NCBI GenBank assembly: GCA_020621865.1
Contig: JAHRYW010000005.1
Coordinates: 45,663-109,662 of the forward strand
Length of the DNA: 64,000 nt
DNA from: Betaproteobacteria bacterium
GTDB taxonomy: Bacteria > Pseudomonadota > Gammaproteobacteria > Burkholderiales > Rhodocyclaceae
Reading direction: 5' to 3'
In this document: in pieces, positions 46,803 through 55,162 of the stretch
Numbering within the stretch: position 1 is the first letter of the stretch
Layout of the letters: every line of letters starts with the position of its first letter
The notes under the pieces: generated by a model
Seen by the model: only the letters and a program-made list of their open reading frames with translations
Told to the model about the DNA's origin: nothing
Databases searched by the model: none
Translations under genes and position numbers: made by a program

Positions 46803-47339
46803 ATGAAAAAATCACTAATCGCCGCCATGTTGGCACTTGGGGTTTCCGCCAGCGCTTCCGCTGACTGGGTCTTCGTCGGTTCCTGGGACGTCAATGATGG
46901 TCCTTCCTGGAGCCACACCGAACAGGTTATGTCCGCCCGCGAAGCGGCTGCCCTGGTCTTCGGCGGCACCTACACCGACTACGCCATCTCGACCGCCGGC
47001 AGCAATGCCAACCTGATCGACTTCATGGCCTACGTTAACGGCTATGCTGTAGGCTCCTCGTCCGGTCGCATCGTTGCCCAGAACTTCATCCAGGACGACG
47101 GTTTCTCCTGCACCGACGATGCCGCCTGCGCTGGCAACGGTTTTTATGACTACTTCGATGGTTCCTTCCCGACCCTGTCGGGCGACACCTCGGCCTACAT
47201 CAGCGACTGGTGTGACGCGGGTGCCTGCGTGAACTACGCCTTCGTTCAGCGCAACAATGTTCCGGAACCGGGTTCGCTAGCCCTGCTCGGCCTCGGTCTG
47301 GCTGGCCTTGCCTCGCTGCGCCGCCGCAAGTACAACTGA
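46803..47339 (+). CDS. PEP-CTERM sorted extracellular protein
   Basis: 178 residues. A signal peptide (MKKSLIAAMLALGVSASASA) and a C-terminal sorting tag VPEPGSLALLGLGLAGLASL followed by RRRK, the PEP-CTERM signal processed by exosortase. The mature region is acidic and Gly/Ser-rich with cysteine pairs (FSCTDDAACAG, DWCDAGAC). Such proteins are exported with exopolysaccharide in floc-forming betaproteobacteria. GGGGAAAAAA precedes the ATG. It has its own terminator. The exosortase gene is not in the window. Confidence 0.92.
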   Translation: MKKSLIAAMLALGVSASASADWVFVGSWDVNDGPSWSHTEQVMSAREAAALVFGGTYTDYAISTAGSNANLIDFMAYVNGYAVGSSSGRIVAQNFIQDDGFSCTDDAACAGNGFYDYFDGSFPTLSGDTSAYISDWCDAGACVNYAFVQRNNVPEPGSLALLGLGLAGLASLRRRKYN

Positions 47340-47360
47340 TCGGTCAAGCACCGAATCGAC

Positions 47361-47386
47361 AAGGGCGACTCCGTGTCGCCCTTTTT
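47361..47386 (+). terminator. Rho-independent terminator after PEP-CTERM gene
   Basis: AAGGGCGAC-TCCGT-GTCGCCCTT followed by TTT. Confidence 0.85.
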
Positions 47387-47459
47387 GTTGACTGGCGGCA
47401 CTGAGAATCAGTGGCCCTCGACACCAAGGTCCAGGAGCAACAGGCAGCGACCGATACCT

Positions 47460-47503
47460 CAAATGCTACGGTCGGCCCGAAAAATTGGCCAAATTTGAAA
47501 TCC
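47460..47503 (+). repeat. Dispersed core/A-tract repeat, copy 12
   Basis: AATGCTACGGTC, GGCCCG, AAAAATT, GGCC, AAATTT, GAAAT. Ends four bases from the stop of the old yellow enzyme gene. Confidence 0.92.
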
Positions 47504-47506
47504 CGC

Positions 47507-48583
47507 TCACAGCGTCGGGTAGTCGGTGTAACCCTTTTCCTCACCCGAATAGAGCCGGTCGTAGTTCGGCGTATTGAGCGGCGCGCCGCGGCGGAAGCGC
47601 TCGACCAGGTCAGGGTTGGCCAGTAGCAGGCGGCCGTAGGCGATGGCGTCGGCGGCGCCGGATTCGACCGCCGCCTTGCCGCTGGCGAAGTCGTAGCCGT
47701 TGTTGCGGATCAGTTTGCCGCGCCAGATCGCCCGCAGGCTGTCGTAGTCGAAAGGCAGCCACTGCTCGCGGGGTTCGCCGCCAGTGCCCTGCAGCAGATC
47801 GAGGAAGGCGAGGTCGAATTCGTTGAGCTGGCTGACCACGTATTCGAAGGTCGATTGCGGGTTCTCGTCGCCGATGTCGTTGAACGGTGTGACCGGCGAC
47901 AGGCGAAGGCCAACCCGATCATTGCCGACAGCTTCGCACACCGCCTCGATCACCTCCAGCAGCAGGCGGGCGCGATTGGCCTTGTTGCCGCCGTAGGCAT
48001 CGGTACGCAAATTGGTCGACGAGCGCAGGAACTGGTCAAGCAGGTAGCCGTTGCCGGCGTGGATCTCGATGCCGTCGAAACCAGCCTCTTCCATGGCGCG
48101 CTTGGCCGCCCGCACATAGGTGGCGATCAGGCCGGGGATTTCATCGATATCGAGCGCCCGTGGCGTGACGAAATCCTTCATACCCTGACCGGTGAATACC
48201 TGCCCGGCCGCACGAATAGCCGACGGCGCCACCGGCAGGATGCCGCCCGGCTGCAAGTCGGGATGCGAGATGCGCCCGACGTGCCAGAACTGGATGGCGA
48301 TCTTGCCGCCGGCCTCGTGCACGGCATCGGTCACCTTGCGCCAGCCAGCCACCTGTTCCGGCGTATGAATACCCGGCGTGCGGGGATAACCGTGACCCTC
48401 GGCGCAGATCGGCGTCGCCTCGGTCAGGATCAGGCCGCAGGAGGCCCGCTGGCGGTAATACTCGGCGACCAGATCGGTCGGCACGTTGCCGGCACCGGCC
48501 CGGTTGCGGGTCAGCGACGACATGACGATGCGGTTCTTGAGCTTGATGGCCCCAAGGCGAATGGGTGAAAAAAGTCCGGGCAT
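47507..48583 (-). CDS. Old yellow enzyme family alkene reductase
   Basis: 358-residue FMN barrel. MSSLTRNRAG near residue 22, QFWHVGRISHP (~98), EIHAGNGYLLDQFLRSSTN (~176; the usual HxxN pair is HAGN here), and the FMN phosphate-binding end IAYGRLLLANPDLVERF (~312-328). Reduces activated C=C bonds or nitro compounds using NAD(P)H, as NemA/XenA do. Divergent from nifV with a 187-base gap. AGGAGTGCTGCC precedes the ATG. Confidence 0.93.
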   Translation of the reverse strand: MPGLFSPIRLGAIKLKNRIVMSSLTRNRAGAGNVPTDLVAEYYRQRASCGLILTEATPICAEGHGYPRTPGIHTPEQVAGWRKVTDAVHEAGGKIAIQFWHVGRISHPDLQPGGILPVAPSAIRAAGQVFTGQGMKDFVTPRALDIDEIPGLIATYVRAAKRAMEEAGFDGIEIHAGNGYLLDQFLRSSTNLRTDAYGGNKANRARLLLEVIEAVCEAVGNDRVGLRLSPVTPFNDIGDENPQSTFEYVVSQLNEFDLAFLDLLQGTGGEPREQWLPFDYDSLRAIWRGKLIRNNGYDFASGKAAVESGAADAIAYGRLLLANPDLVERFRRGAPLNTPNYDRLYSGEEKGYTDYPTL

Positions 48584-48653
48584 GGCAGCACTCCTGGGAT
48601 TTTTTTAGGGACAGCAATCGGCGGCGCATCACCCTCCGGTCGCCTAGCAGCGT

Positions 48654-48669
48654 TGTCGCATTCTCGACA
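48654..48669 (+). promoter_or_regulatory. NifA upstream activator site of nifV operon
   Basis: TGT-CGCATTCTCG-ACA, exact consensus and palindromic TGTCG-N6-CGACA, 61 bases before the promoter. Confidence 0.85.
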
Positions 48670-48712
48670 TTGACGCGACATTGCACCGATATCGCATAAA
48701 AAACAAGCATTT

Positions 48713-48725
48713 TTTCAATGACTTA
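48713..48725 (+). promoter_or_regulatory. IHF-like site
   Basis: TTTCAATGACTTA, one mismatch from WATCAA-N4-TTR, between NifA site and promoter. Confidence 0.5.
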
Positions 48726-48730
48726 ATAGT

Positions 48731-48746
48731 TGGCACCACCCTTGCT
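48731..48746 (+). promoter_or_regulatory. Sigma-54 promoter of nifV operon
   Basis: TGGCAC-CACCC-TTGCT, full -24/-12 match, 24 bases before the nifV ATG. Confidence 0.92.
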
Positions 48747-48770
48747 AGATAAGCCGCGAGGAGAACGCCA

Positions 48771-49910
48771 ATGACCACCCAACCCTTTGTCACGATCAAC
48801 GACACGACGCTGCGCGATGGCGAGCAGTCGGCTGGCGTGGCTTTCTCGCTCGACGAAAAACTGGACATCGCCCGCCGCCTGGCCGCCATCGGCGTGCCGG
48901 AACTGGAAGTCGGCATCCCGGCGATGGGCGACGAGGAGCGCGACTCGATCCGCGCCGTCGCCGACCTCAAGCTGGCGCCGCGGCTGATGGTGTGGAGCCG
49001 CATGCACCCGGCCGACATCGCCGCCTGTGCCGGCCTCGGCGCCCACCTGATCGATATTTCGGTGCCGGCCTCCGACCAGCACCTGGCCTACAAGCTGAAG
49101 CAGGACCGCGGCTGGCTGCTGCGCGAGCTGCCCAAGTTCATCGGTGCTGCGCTGTCGCTCGGCCTCGAAGTCGGCCTCGGCTGCGAAGACGCCTCGCGCG
49201 CCGACCTGAATTTCCTCTGCGCCCTGGCCGAAACGGCCGAACGGGCCGGCGCCCGCCGCCTGCGCTTTGCCGACACACTGGGCATCCTCGAACCGTTTGG
49301 CACCTTCGACCGGATCAGCACGCTGCGCCGCAACACCGGCCTGGAAATCGAAATGCACGCCCACGACGACATGGGCCTGGCCACCGCCAATACGCTGGCC
49401 GCCTGCAAGGCCGGCGCGACGCACGTCAACACCACGGTCAACGGCCTCGGCGAACGGGCCGGCAACGCGCCGCTCGAAGAAGTCGTGCTCGGCCTGACCA
49501 AGCTGCACGGTATCGCGACCGGCGTCGACCTCAAGGGTTTCCCGTCGCTGTCGGCCACCGTGGCCAGCGCCTCGGGCCGCGCCATCCCCTGGCAGAAGAG
49601 CGTCGTCGGCGCCGGCGCCTTCACGCACGAGGCCGGCATCCACGTCGATGGCCTGTTGAAGCACCCCGACAACTATCAGGGTTTCGACCCGCGCGAAGTC
49701 GGCCAGGCGCACCGCATCGTGCTCGGCAAGCATTCCGGCTCGCGCGCCGTGCAGGTGGTGTACGCCGGCCTCGGCATCGAACTTGGCGAAGCCGAAGCGC
49801 AGGCCATGCTGCCGCGCGTTCGCGCCTTCGTCGCCGCCCACAAGCATCCGCCGGAAGTGTCCGACCTGCGCGACCTGCTGGCTGCCGCCCGGAGCCACCT
49901 CCATGTCTGA
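48771..49910 (+). CDS. nifV: Homocitrate synthase NifV
   Basis: Condenses acetyl-CoA and 2-oxoglutarate to homocitrate, the organic ligand of FeMo-cofactor. 379 residues, DRE-TIM barrel: [18 protein letters not shown] (~9-26), metal site [16 protein letters not shown] (~197-212), [20 protein letters not shown] (~222). The leaderless N-terminus and [11 protein letters not shown] (~285) match NifV. First gene behind a perfect sigma-54 promoter; its stop overlaps the cysE start. Confidence 0.96.
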   Translation: MTTQPFVTINDTTLRDGEQSAGVAFSLDEKLDIARRLAAIGVPELEVGIPAMGDEERDSIRAVADLKLAPRLMVWSRMHPADIAACAGLGAHLIDISVPASDQHLAYKLKQDRGWLLRELPKFIGAALSLGLEVGLGCEDASRADLNFLCALAETAERAGARRLRFADTLGILEPFGTFDRISTLRRNTGLEIEMHAHDDMGLATANTLAACKAGATHVNTTVNGLGERAGNAPLEEVVLGLTKLHGIATGVDLKGFPSLSATVASASGRAIPWQKSVVGAGAFTHEAGIHVDGLLKHPDNYQGFDPREVGQAHRIVLGKHSGSRAVQVVYAGLGIELGEAEAQAMLPRVRAFVAAHKHPPEVSDLRDLLAAARSHLHV

Positions 49911-50703
49911 AGCGATGACCATGACCGCACCCGCACTGGCAGTATCCGGCCTCTGGGCAACCCTTAAGGAAGACTTGGCCTGCGTCTTCCAGCGCGACCC
50001 GGCCGCCCGCTCGACGCTGGAAGTGCTGACCACCTACCCCGGCGTTCATGCCATCCTCGCCCATCGCCTGGCGCACCGGCTGTGGCAGAACGGCTGGCGC
50101 TACCCGGCCCGCTTCCTCTCCTTTGTCAGCCGGACGCTGAGCAATGTCGACATCCACCCCGGCGCCACCATCGGCCACCGTTTCTTCATCGACCACGGAG
50201 CCGGCGTGGTGATCGGCGAGACCGCCGAAATCGGCGACGACGTCACGCTCTACCACGGCGTCACGCTGGGCGGCACCTCGTGGAACAAGGGCAAGCGCCA
50301 CCCAACGCTGGCCGACGGCGTCGTCGTCGGGGCCGGCGCCAAGATACTCGGCCCGATCAGCATCGGCGAACGCGTCCGCGTCGGCGCCAATTCGGTGGTC
50401 GTCAAGGACGTGCCGGCCGACCGGACCGTCGTCGGTGTTCCCGGCCGGATCGTCGACACCCGACTCGGCTCGGCACGCCAACGCTCCGACAACCCGGGCG
50501 GCATCAGCCTCGACCACAACGTGCTGCCCGACCCGGTGGCCAAGTCGATCGCCTGCCTGATCGAGCGCATCGAAACGCTGGAAAAGGAACTCGCCGAACT
50601 GCGCCACGAACCGGCCCCGGCCGACCACGCCGGCGAATGCCGGACCTGCAGCGCCGGCGACCTGTGCTGCGAAGCTACCGAAATGCACGAGGCGATGCAC
50701 TGA
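49903..50703 (+). CDS. cysE: Nif-linked serine O-acetyltransferase with Cys/Met/His tail
   Basis: First step of cysteine synthesis (serine + acetyl-CoA), supplying sulfur for NifS. 266 residues: helical N-domain ([12 protein letters not shown]), left-handed beta-helix with hexapeptide repeats ([40 protein letters not shown]) and a C-terminal extension ending [21 protein letters not shown], rich in Cys, Met and His. The usual CysE C-terminus that binds feedback cysteine is replaced by this longer tail. Start overlaps nifV by 8 bases; ATG at 49915 or 49921 is also possible. Confidence 0.93.
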   Translation: MSEAMTMTAPALAVSGLWATLKEDLACVFQRDPAARSTLEVLTTYPGVHAILAHRLAHRLWQNGWRYPARFLSFVSRTLSNVDIHPGATIGHRFFIDHGAGVVIGETAEIGDDVTLYHGVTLGGTSWNKGKRHPTLADGVVVGAGAKILGPISIGERVRVGANSVVVKDVPADRTVVGVPGRIVDTRLGSARQRSDNPGGISLDHNVLPDPVAKSIACLIERIETLEKELAELRHEPAPADHAGECRTCSAGDLCCEATEMHEAMH

Positions 50704-50704
50704 C

Positions 50705-51247
50705 ATGGACCTGCTCGATATTTCCGACTGCAAGCTCTACTTCGAGGATGCGCTCCCCGCCGAGGCCGAACGCCTGATCGCCCAGGCCGCGCATGACTAC
50801 GGCGACCCAGCCGCCGAGCTGGCCCTGCTCCGCGCCCACCTGCTGGCGCCCGAGCACTTGACCGTGCTGGTCAGCCTCTACCGCTACTATTTCTACCAGC
50901 ACCGGCTCGACGAGGTGCTGCTCGTCGCCGATCACGCCAAGCGCGTCTCGGCCCGTCATCTGGGCATCCCGGCCGACTGGCGACAGATCGACGAGGCGCA
51001 GCTCGGCGCGGCCGCCGCCACCTCGTTCGGCCTGCTGCGCTTCTACCTGCTGGCCCTGAAGGCCGAAAGCGTCGTCCTGCTCCGTCTCGGCCGCATCGCC
51101 GAATCGCGCGACCGCCTGTGCAAGCTGGCCGCGCTGGACAGCCGCGACCATCTCGGCGCCGCCAAACTGCTCGAAGTCGTCGACGAATTCCAGAGCGAAG
51201 AATCGACGCCCGCCGAAAACCCGTCACTTACCCTAGTCGCAGCCTGA
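50705..51247 (+). CDS. Nif-operon hypothetical helical protein
   Basis: 180 residues, almost all helical, with TPR-like packing (AELALLRAHLLAPEHLTVLV, YFYQHRLDEVLLVADHAK, ESVVLLRLGRIAESRDRLCK). The gene begins one base after the cysE stop. Comparable genes occur between cysE and nifW in related diazotrophs, but I know no function. Probably a protein-protein adaptor. Confidence 0.7.
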   Translation: MDLLDISDCKLYFEDALPAEAERLIAQAAHDYGDPAAELALLRAHLLAPEHLTVLVSLYRYYFYQHRLDEVLLVADHAKRVSARHLGIPADWRQIDEAQLGAAAATSFGLLRFYLLALKAESVVLLRLGRIAESRDRLCKLAALDSRDHLGAAKLLEVVDEFQSEESTPAENPSLTLVAA

Positions 51248-51257
51248 GGAGGCCATC

Positions 51258-51599
51258 ATGGAAGACACTCTGAGCCTTGCCGAAGCCATAGAAGACCTGG
51301 TCTCGGCCGAAGATTTCCTGGACTATTTCGAGGTCCCCTACGACCCGTCCGTCGTCCATGTGAACCGTCTGCACATCCTGCAGCGCTTCCACGACTACCT
51401 GGCCAAGCAGGCCCCCAACCTGCCGCCCGAGGAAGGCCAGCAGCGTGGCATCTACCGTCTGTGGCTGGAACGCGCCTACCAGGATTTCGTCGTCTCCAAC
51501 TCGATCACCGAGAAGGTCTTCGCCGTCTTCCAGAACCAGGCCAAGCCGGAAGGCGGCTTCAGTTCCTTCGTGTCGCTCGACAAGGTGTTCCACCAATGA
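51258..51599 (+). CDS. nifW: Nitrogenase-stabilising protein NifW
   Basis: 113 residues. NifW associates with MoFe protein and protects or matures it under oxygen. AEDFLDYFEVPYDPSVVHVN (~18-37) and LHILQRFHDYLAKQ (~39) are family hallmarks. GAGGAGGCCATC precedes the ATG. Its stop overlaps the nifZ start (ATGA). Confidence 0.93.
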   Translation: MEDTLSLAEAIEDLVSAEDFLDYFEVPYDPSVVHVNRLHILQRFHDYLAKQAPNLPPEEGQQRGIYRLWLERAYQDFVVSNSITEKVFAVFQNQAKPEGGFSSFVSLDKVFHQ

Positions 51600-52054
51600 T
51601 GAATGCCCAATGGGAGTACGGGGAGGCTGTGCGCCTGACCCGAAACGTCCGCAACGACGGGACCTACCCCGGCCTCGACCCGGGCGCACCGCTGGTCCGC
51701 CGCGGCAGCGTCGGCTACGTGGTCGATGTCGGCACCTTCCTGCAGGACCAGATCATCTACTCGGTCAATTTCCTTGAAGAAGGAAAGATCGTCGGTTGCC
51801 GCGAGGAAGAGCTGATCGGTGCCGACGATCCGTGGACGCCATCGAAATTCGAGTTCCGCGAGAAGGTGGTGACGATCAGGGGTCTGTCGGTCGGTGGCGA
51901 AGTACTGGTCGAACCCGGCGCCCTCGGCGAAGTGATCAAGGTGATCCGCGATGCGCCCGGCGGCGTCGCCTATCACATCCATTTCGACAGCCTGCCGGGG
52001 CGCGTCCTGCAGATTCCGGAAGCTATCCTGGCCGCGAGCGAAACCAAGGAATAA
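51596..52054 (+). CDS. nifZ: Nitrogenase maturation protein NifZ
   Basis: 152 residues. NifZ helps form the second P-cluster in MoFe protein. The N-terminal part WEYGEAVRLTRNVRNDGTYP and GSVGYVVDVGTFLQDQIIYS (~38-57) are typical. A second half repeats the KOW-like barrel (FREKVVTIRGLSVGGEVLVE). The start is ATGATG overlapping the nifW stop; either ATG could be used. Confidence 0.92.
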   Translation: MMNAQWEYGEAVRLTRNVRNDGTYPGLDPGAPLVRRGSVGYVVDVGTFLQDQIIYSVNFLEEGKIVGCREEELIGADDPWTPSKFEFREKVVTIRGLSVGGEVLVEPGALGEVIKVIRDAPGGVAYHIHFDSLPGRVLQIPEAILAASETKE

Positions 52055-52058
52055 CGCC

Positions 52059-52880
52059 ATGCAGCACGCCTACCTGGAACTGAAACTGTCCTGGGAACTG
52101 TTCAAGAAAGCCCCGGAGACCTTGAGCGAACCGGAACGCGGCCGCCTTGGCGAAATCGCCGGCCAGCAGGACAGCATCGAGCAGCGCATCCTGGCCAGCG
52201 CTGCCGCCGCCAATGTCGTCGTCCCGGCCGCGACGCTACAGAACCGGCTGGCCGAAGTCCGCAAGCGCTATCCATCGGAAGACGAGTTCATCCAGGAGAT
52301 GGCCCGTATCGGGCTCGACCGGAGCGAACTGGTAAAGTCGATCGAACGCGATCTGCGTGTCGAAGCCGTGCTGGACAAAGTCGCCTCGGCCGCCCCGCCG
52401 GTCAGCGCCGTCGATGCCGAAATCTACTACCGCCTGCATCCCGAGGCCTTCGACCGCCCCGAGGCCCGCCGCCTGCGCCACATCCTGATCACCTTCAACA
52501 ATGCCCAGGAAAAGACCAAGGCAGCAGCCACCCTCGAAATGCTACGGTCAAGCCTGAAAAATGCCGAAAATTTCAGTTCGGCCGCGCTCCGTCATTCGCA
52601 GTGCCCGACGGCGATGGATGGCGGCAGGCTCGGTGTGGTCAAACGCCAGCAGCTCTATGTCGAACTGGAACCGGCAGCCTTCGCGCTGAACGAAGGCGAA
52701 ATCAGCGCCGTGCTCGAATCGCCGATCGGTCTGCATATCCTGCGTTGCGACGAAATCCTGCCGAGCGGCATGCTGGCATTTTGCGAAGTGCAGGAGAAGA
52801 TCATTGAGCGGCTGAGCGACAAACGTCGCCGCGAGGCGCAGCGCGACTGGATCAAGTCGCTGGGATCGGCGAAGCGCTGA
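52059..52880 (+). CDS. nifM: Peptidyl-prolyl isomerase NifM
   Basis: Parvulin-type isomerase needed for folding of the Fe protein NifH. 273 residues: helical N-domain (1-~125) and PpiC domain from RLRHILITFNN (~144) to LESPIGLHILRCDEI (~230). Residues ~160-173 (EMLRSSLKNAENFS) are encoded by a sense-oriented copy of the dispersed repeat in the middle of the parvulin domain; it replaces the usual variable helix. Last gene of nif operon 3. No terminator found before the convergent phaR. Confidence 0.92.
   Translation: MQHAYLELKLSWELFKKAPETLSEPERGRLGEIAGQQDSIEQRILASAAAANVVVPAATLQNRLAEVRKRYPSEDEFIQEMARIGLDRSELVKSIERDLRVEAVLDKVASAAPPVSAVDAEIYYRLHPEAFDRPEARRLRHILITFNNAQEKTKAAATLEMLRSSLKNAENFSSAALRHSQCPTAMDGGRLGVVKRQQLYVELEPAAFALNEGEISAVLESPIGLHILRCDEILPSGMLAFCEVQEKIIERLSDKRRREAQRDWIKSLGSAKR
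52536..52576 (+). repeat. Dispersed core/A-tract repeat, copy 13 (inside nifM)
   Basis: AATGCTACGGTC, AAGCCTG, AAAAAT, GCCG, AAAATTT, CAG. Read in the frame giving MLRS. Confidence 0.88.
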
Positions 52881-52910
52881 CGGTACGGGCCAGGAACACC
52901 GGCCAGTGAA

Positions 52911-53468
52911 TTACTTGTCGGTCTTTTCCGGGTTGTACTGGAAGCCGGTAAACATGTTCCGCGTCTGACTCTGCATCTGGTCCTGCATCGACTGGAACAT
53001 CTTTTTCGACTGGTCCATGTAGGCCGTCATCATGCTCTGCATGGCCGGTTGCTGCAGATTCAGGAACTGGTTCCAGAAATCCGCCTGCATGTGCGCGTTC
53101 TCGCCACCGTTGGGGCCATACATGGTGCGCGACTGCTCCTGTAGCTTGCCCTGAAAATCGACAAAGGTCCGCATGTTGTTTTCCAGGTACTTGCCGAGCA
53201 TGCCCTGCATCGTGCTGCCATAGAAGCGGATGAAGCCAGAGAGCAGTTCGCTGGAGAACATCGGCATGCCGCCGGTTTCTTCCTCAAGAATAATCTGGAG
53301 CAGGATGCTGCGGGTCAGGTCGTCGCCGGTCTTGGCGTCGAGCACCTTGAATTCCTCGAACTTCAGAACCAGATCCTTGACGTCACCGAGGGTGATGTAC
53401 GCGCTCGTCTTGGTGTCGTAAAGACGACGATTGGGGTATTTCTTGATCAGGCGTACCGGTTCCGACAT
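52911..53468 (-). CDS. phaR: PHA synthesis repressor PhaR
   Basis: 185 residues. N-terminal DNA- and PHB-binding domain (LIKKYPNRRLYDTKTSAYIT at 7-26, DVKDLVLKFEEFKVLDAKTG) and a Gln/Met-rich helical C-terminus. PhaR represses phasin and pha genes until bound to nascent PHB granules. It lies downstream of phaB1, in the same orientation, with a terminator between them. TGCA-rich palindromes between the two genes are candidate autoregulatory operators. Confidence 0.94.
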   Translation of the reverse strand: MSEPVRLIKKYPNRRLYDTKTSAYITLGDVKDLVLKFEEFKVLDAKTGDDLTRSILLQIILEEETGGMPMFSSELLSGFIRFYGSTMQGMLGKYLENNMRTFVDFQGKLQEQSRTMYGPNGGENAHMQADFWNQFLNLQQPAMQSMMTAYMDQSKKMFQSMQDQMQSQTRNMFTGFQYNPEKTDK

Positions 53469-53493
53469 GCAGCGATCCTCAATACAATTTTAG

Positions 53494-53505
53494 TGCAGTG
53501 CAGCA
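53494..53505. promoter_or_regulatory. Candidate PhaR operator
   Basis: TGCAGTGCAGCA, whose complement contains CTGC-ACT-GCA, close to the CTGC-N3-GCAG PhaR motif known from Paracoccus. It is 26 bases before the phaR start. Confidence 0.45.
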
Positions 53506-53513
53506 TTATAGCG

Positions 53514-53543
53514 CAAAAAATGGGCGCCCCAAGGCGCCCATTT
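53514..53543 (-). terminator. Rho-independent terminator after phaB1
   Basis: Minus strand TGGGCGCC-TTGG-GGCGCCCA followed by TTTTTT. Confidence 0.88.
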
Positions 53544-53570
53544 GCTGCTGCAATGCAAAAAGTTCAATAT

Positions 53571-53584
53571 TTTTGCATGCAAAA
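53571..53584. promoter_or_regulatory. TTTTGCATGCAAAA palindrome in the phaR-phaB1 gap
   Basis: A perfect 14-bp palindrome; a related CTGCAATGCA is at 53548-53557. TGCA cores recur upstream of phaC. Confidence 0.4.
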
Positions 53585-53602
53585 TCACATTCAAACGTTT
53601 GC

Positions 53603-54346
53603 TTATTGGTAGTACAGGCCGCCGTTGATGTTCAGCGTGGCACCGGTCATGAAGCCAGCACCTTCGGAAGACAGATAGACGCAAGCAGCGCCCATTTCTT
53701 CCGGCTTGCCCAGACGCTTCATCGGCACGGAGTCGACGATGGTTTGCAGCACTTCCGGCTTGATGGCCATGACCATCTTGGTGGCGATGTAGCCCGGGGC
53801 AATGGCGTTGACGGTCACGCCCTTGGCGGCCAGTTCGGCGGCCAGTGCCTTGGTGAAGCCGATCACGCCAGCCTTGGCAGCGGAGTAGTTGGTCTGGCCA
53901 GCCTGACCCTTGACGCCGTTGACGGACGAGATGTTGATGATGCGACCCCAGCCGCGCTCGGCCATCTTGGCGGAGACTTGCTTGGTCATGTTGAACAGCG
54001 AGGTCAGGTTGGTGGCGATCACGGCATCCCAGCCATCGCGTTCCATCTTGGCGAACATGCGGTCGCGGGTGATGCCGGCGTTGTTCACCAGGATGTCGAC
54101 CTGGCCGCAGGCGGCTTCAGCTTCGGCAACCATCTTCTGGCAGTCTTCCAGCGAGGACACGTCACCCGGCACGCAGACGAAATCGTTGAAGCCGGCAGCA
54201 GCCTGTTCCTTCAGCCATTCTTCCTTGTTGTCGAATTGCGGGTGATAAGAAGCGACGACCTTGTGGCCGGCCTTGGCCAGTTCCTGGCAGATTGCGGTTC
54301 CCAGACCACCCATGGCACCGGTAACGAGAGCAACACGTTGCGTCAT
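53603..54346 (-). CDS. phaB: Acetoacetyl-CoA reductase (first of two)
   Basis: NADPH-dependent reduction of acetoacetyl-CoA to (R)-3-hydroxybutyryl-CoA. 247-residue SDR: VTGAMGGLGTAIC (Rossmann glycine motif), NNAGITRDRMF (~90), catalytic Ser in ISSVNG (~140) and YSAAKAG (~153). Very similar to the next gene, apparently a tandem duplication. AGGAAGGAAAAATT precedes the ATG. Followed by a terminator. Confidence 0.95.
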   Translation of the reverse strand: MTQRVALVTGAMGGLGTAICQELAKAGHKVVASYHPQFDNKEEWLKEQAAAGFNDFVCVPGDVSSLEDCQKMVAEAEAACGQVDILVNNAGITRDRMFAKMERDGWDAVIATNLTSLFNMTKQVSAKMAERGWGRIINISSVNGVKGQAGQTNYSAAKAGVIGFTKALAAELAAKGVTVNAIAPGYIATKMVMAIKPEVLQTIVDSVPMKRLGKPEEMGAACVYLSSEGAGFMTGATLNINGGLYYQ

Positions 54347-54395
54347 AATTTTTCCTTCCTGTTGTTGATATATACAGCGGGGTTAAAAACGCCGA

Positions 54396-55136
54396 TCAGT
54401 ACATGTGCTGACCGCCATTAATGGAGATATTGGCCCCGGTCACGAATGCTGCCTCATCGGAAGCGAGGTAGGCGACAAGGCCAGCGATTTCCTCAGGTTT
54501 GCCCAGTCGGTTGACCGGAATCTGCGGAAGAATTTTTGAATCGAGGATTTCCTGCGGGATGGCCGTAACCATCTTGGTGCCGATGTAGCCCGGCGAAATG
54601 GTGTTGACGGTCACGCCTTGCTTGGCCACTTCCAGCGCCAGCGCCTTGGTGAAGCCGTGCATGCCGGCCTTGGCGGCCGAGTAGTTGGTCTGGCCGAAGG
54701 CGCCCTTCTGGGCATTGACCGAGGAAACATTGATGACCCGGCCCCACTTGCGCTCGACCATGCCGTCCATGACCTGCTTGGTCATGTTGAACACGGAATC
54801 GAGATTGGTATGCATGACTGCATCCCAATCGGCCTTGGTCATTTTCTTGAAGGTCATGTCGCGGGTGATACCGGCATTATTGACCAGCACGTCGACCGGG
54901 CCGATTTCGCGGACCACCGTTTCAACGCATTCATGGGCCGATGCGAAATCAGTGACGTCGCAGGGGTAGGCCTTGAAGCCGTAGCCCAGGTTGTGCATCG
55001 AATTCAGCCAGCTCTCGACCTTGGCGTTACCTGGCGAATAGGTCGTCACCACCTTGTAGCCCAGTGCTGCCAGTTTGATGCAGATAGCCTCGCCGAGACC
55101 GCCCATTCCGCCGGTAACCAGTGCAACTCGCAACAT
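54396..55136 (-). CDS. phaB: Acetoacetyl-CoA reductase (second of two)
   Basis: 246-residue SDR paralogue of the adjacent gene: VTGGMGGLGEAICIKLAALG, NNAGITRDMTFKKMTKADWD, VSSVNAQKG, YSAAKAGMHGF and C-terminal GANISINGGQHMY. The two share most motifs but differ clearly in the substrate-loop region, so they may have different substrate range or expression. AGGGGGGATCAAA precedes the ATG. It lies 26 bases after phaC, so it is cotranscribed with it. No phaA thiolase follows. Confidence 0.94.
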   Translation of the reverse strand: MLRVALVTGGMGGLGEAICIKLAALGYKVVTTYSPGNAKVESWLNSMHNLGYGFKAYPCDVTDFASAHECVETVVREIGPVDVLVNNAGITRDMTFKKMTKADWDAVMHTNLDSVFNMTKQVMDGMVERKWGRVINVSSVNAQKGAFGQTNYSAAKAGMHGFTKALALEVAKQGVTVNTISPGYIGTKMVTAIPQEILDSKILPQIPVNRLGKPEEIAGLVAYLASDEAAFVTGANISINGGQHMY

Positions 55137-55162
55137 TTTGATCCCCCCTCGCTGAGAAGTGC

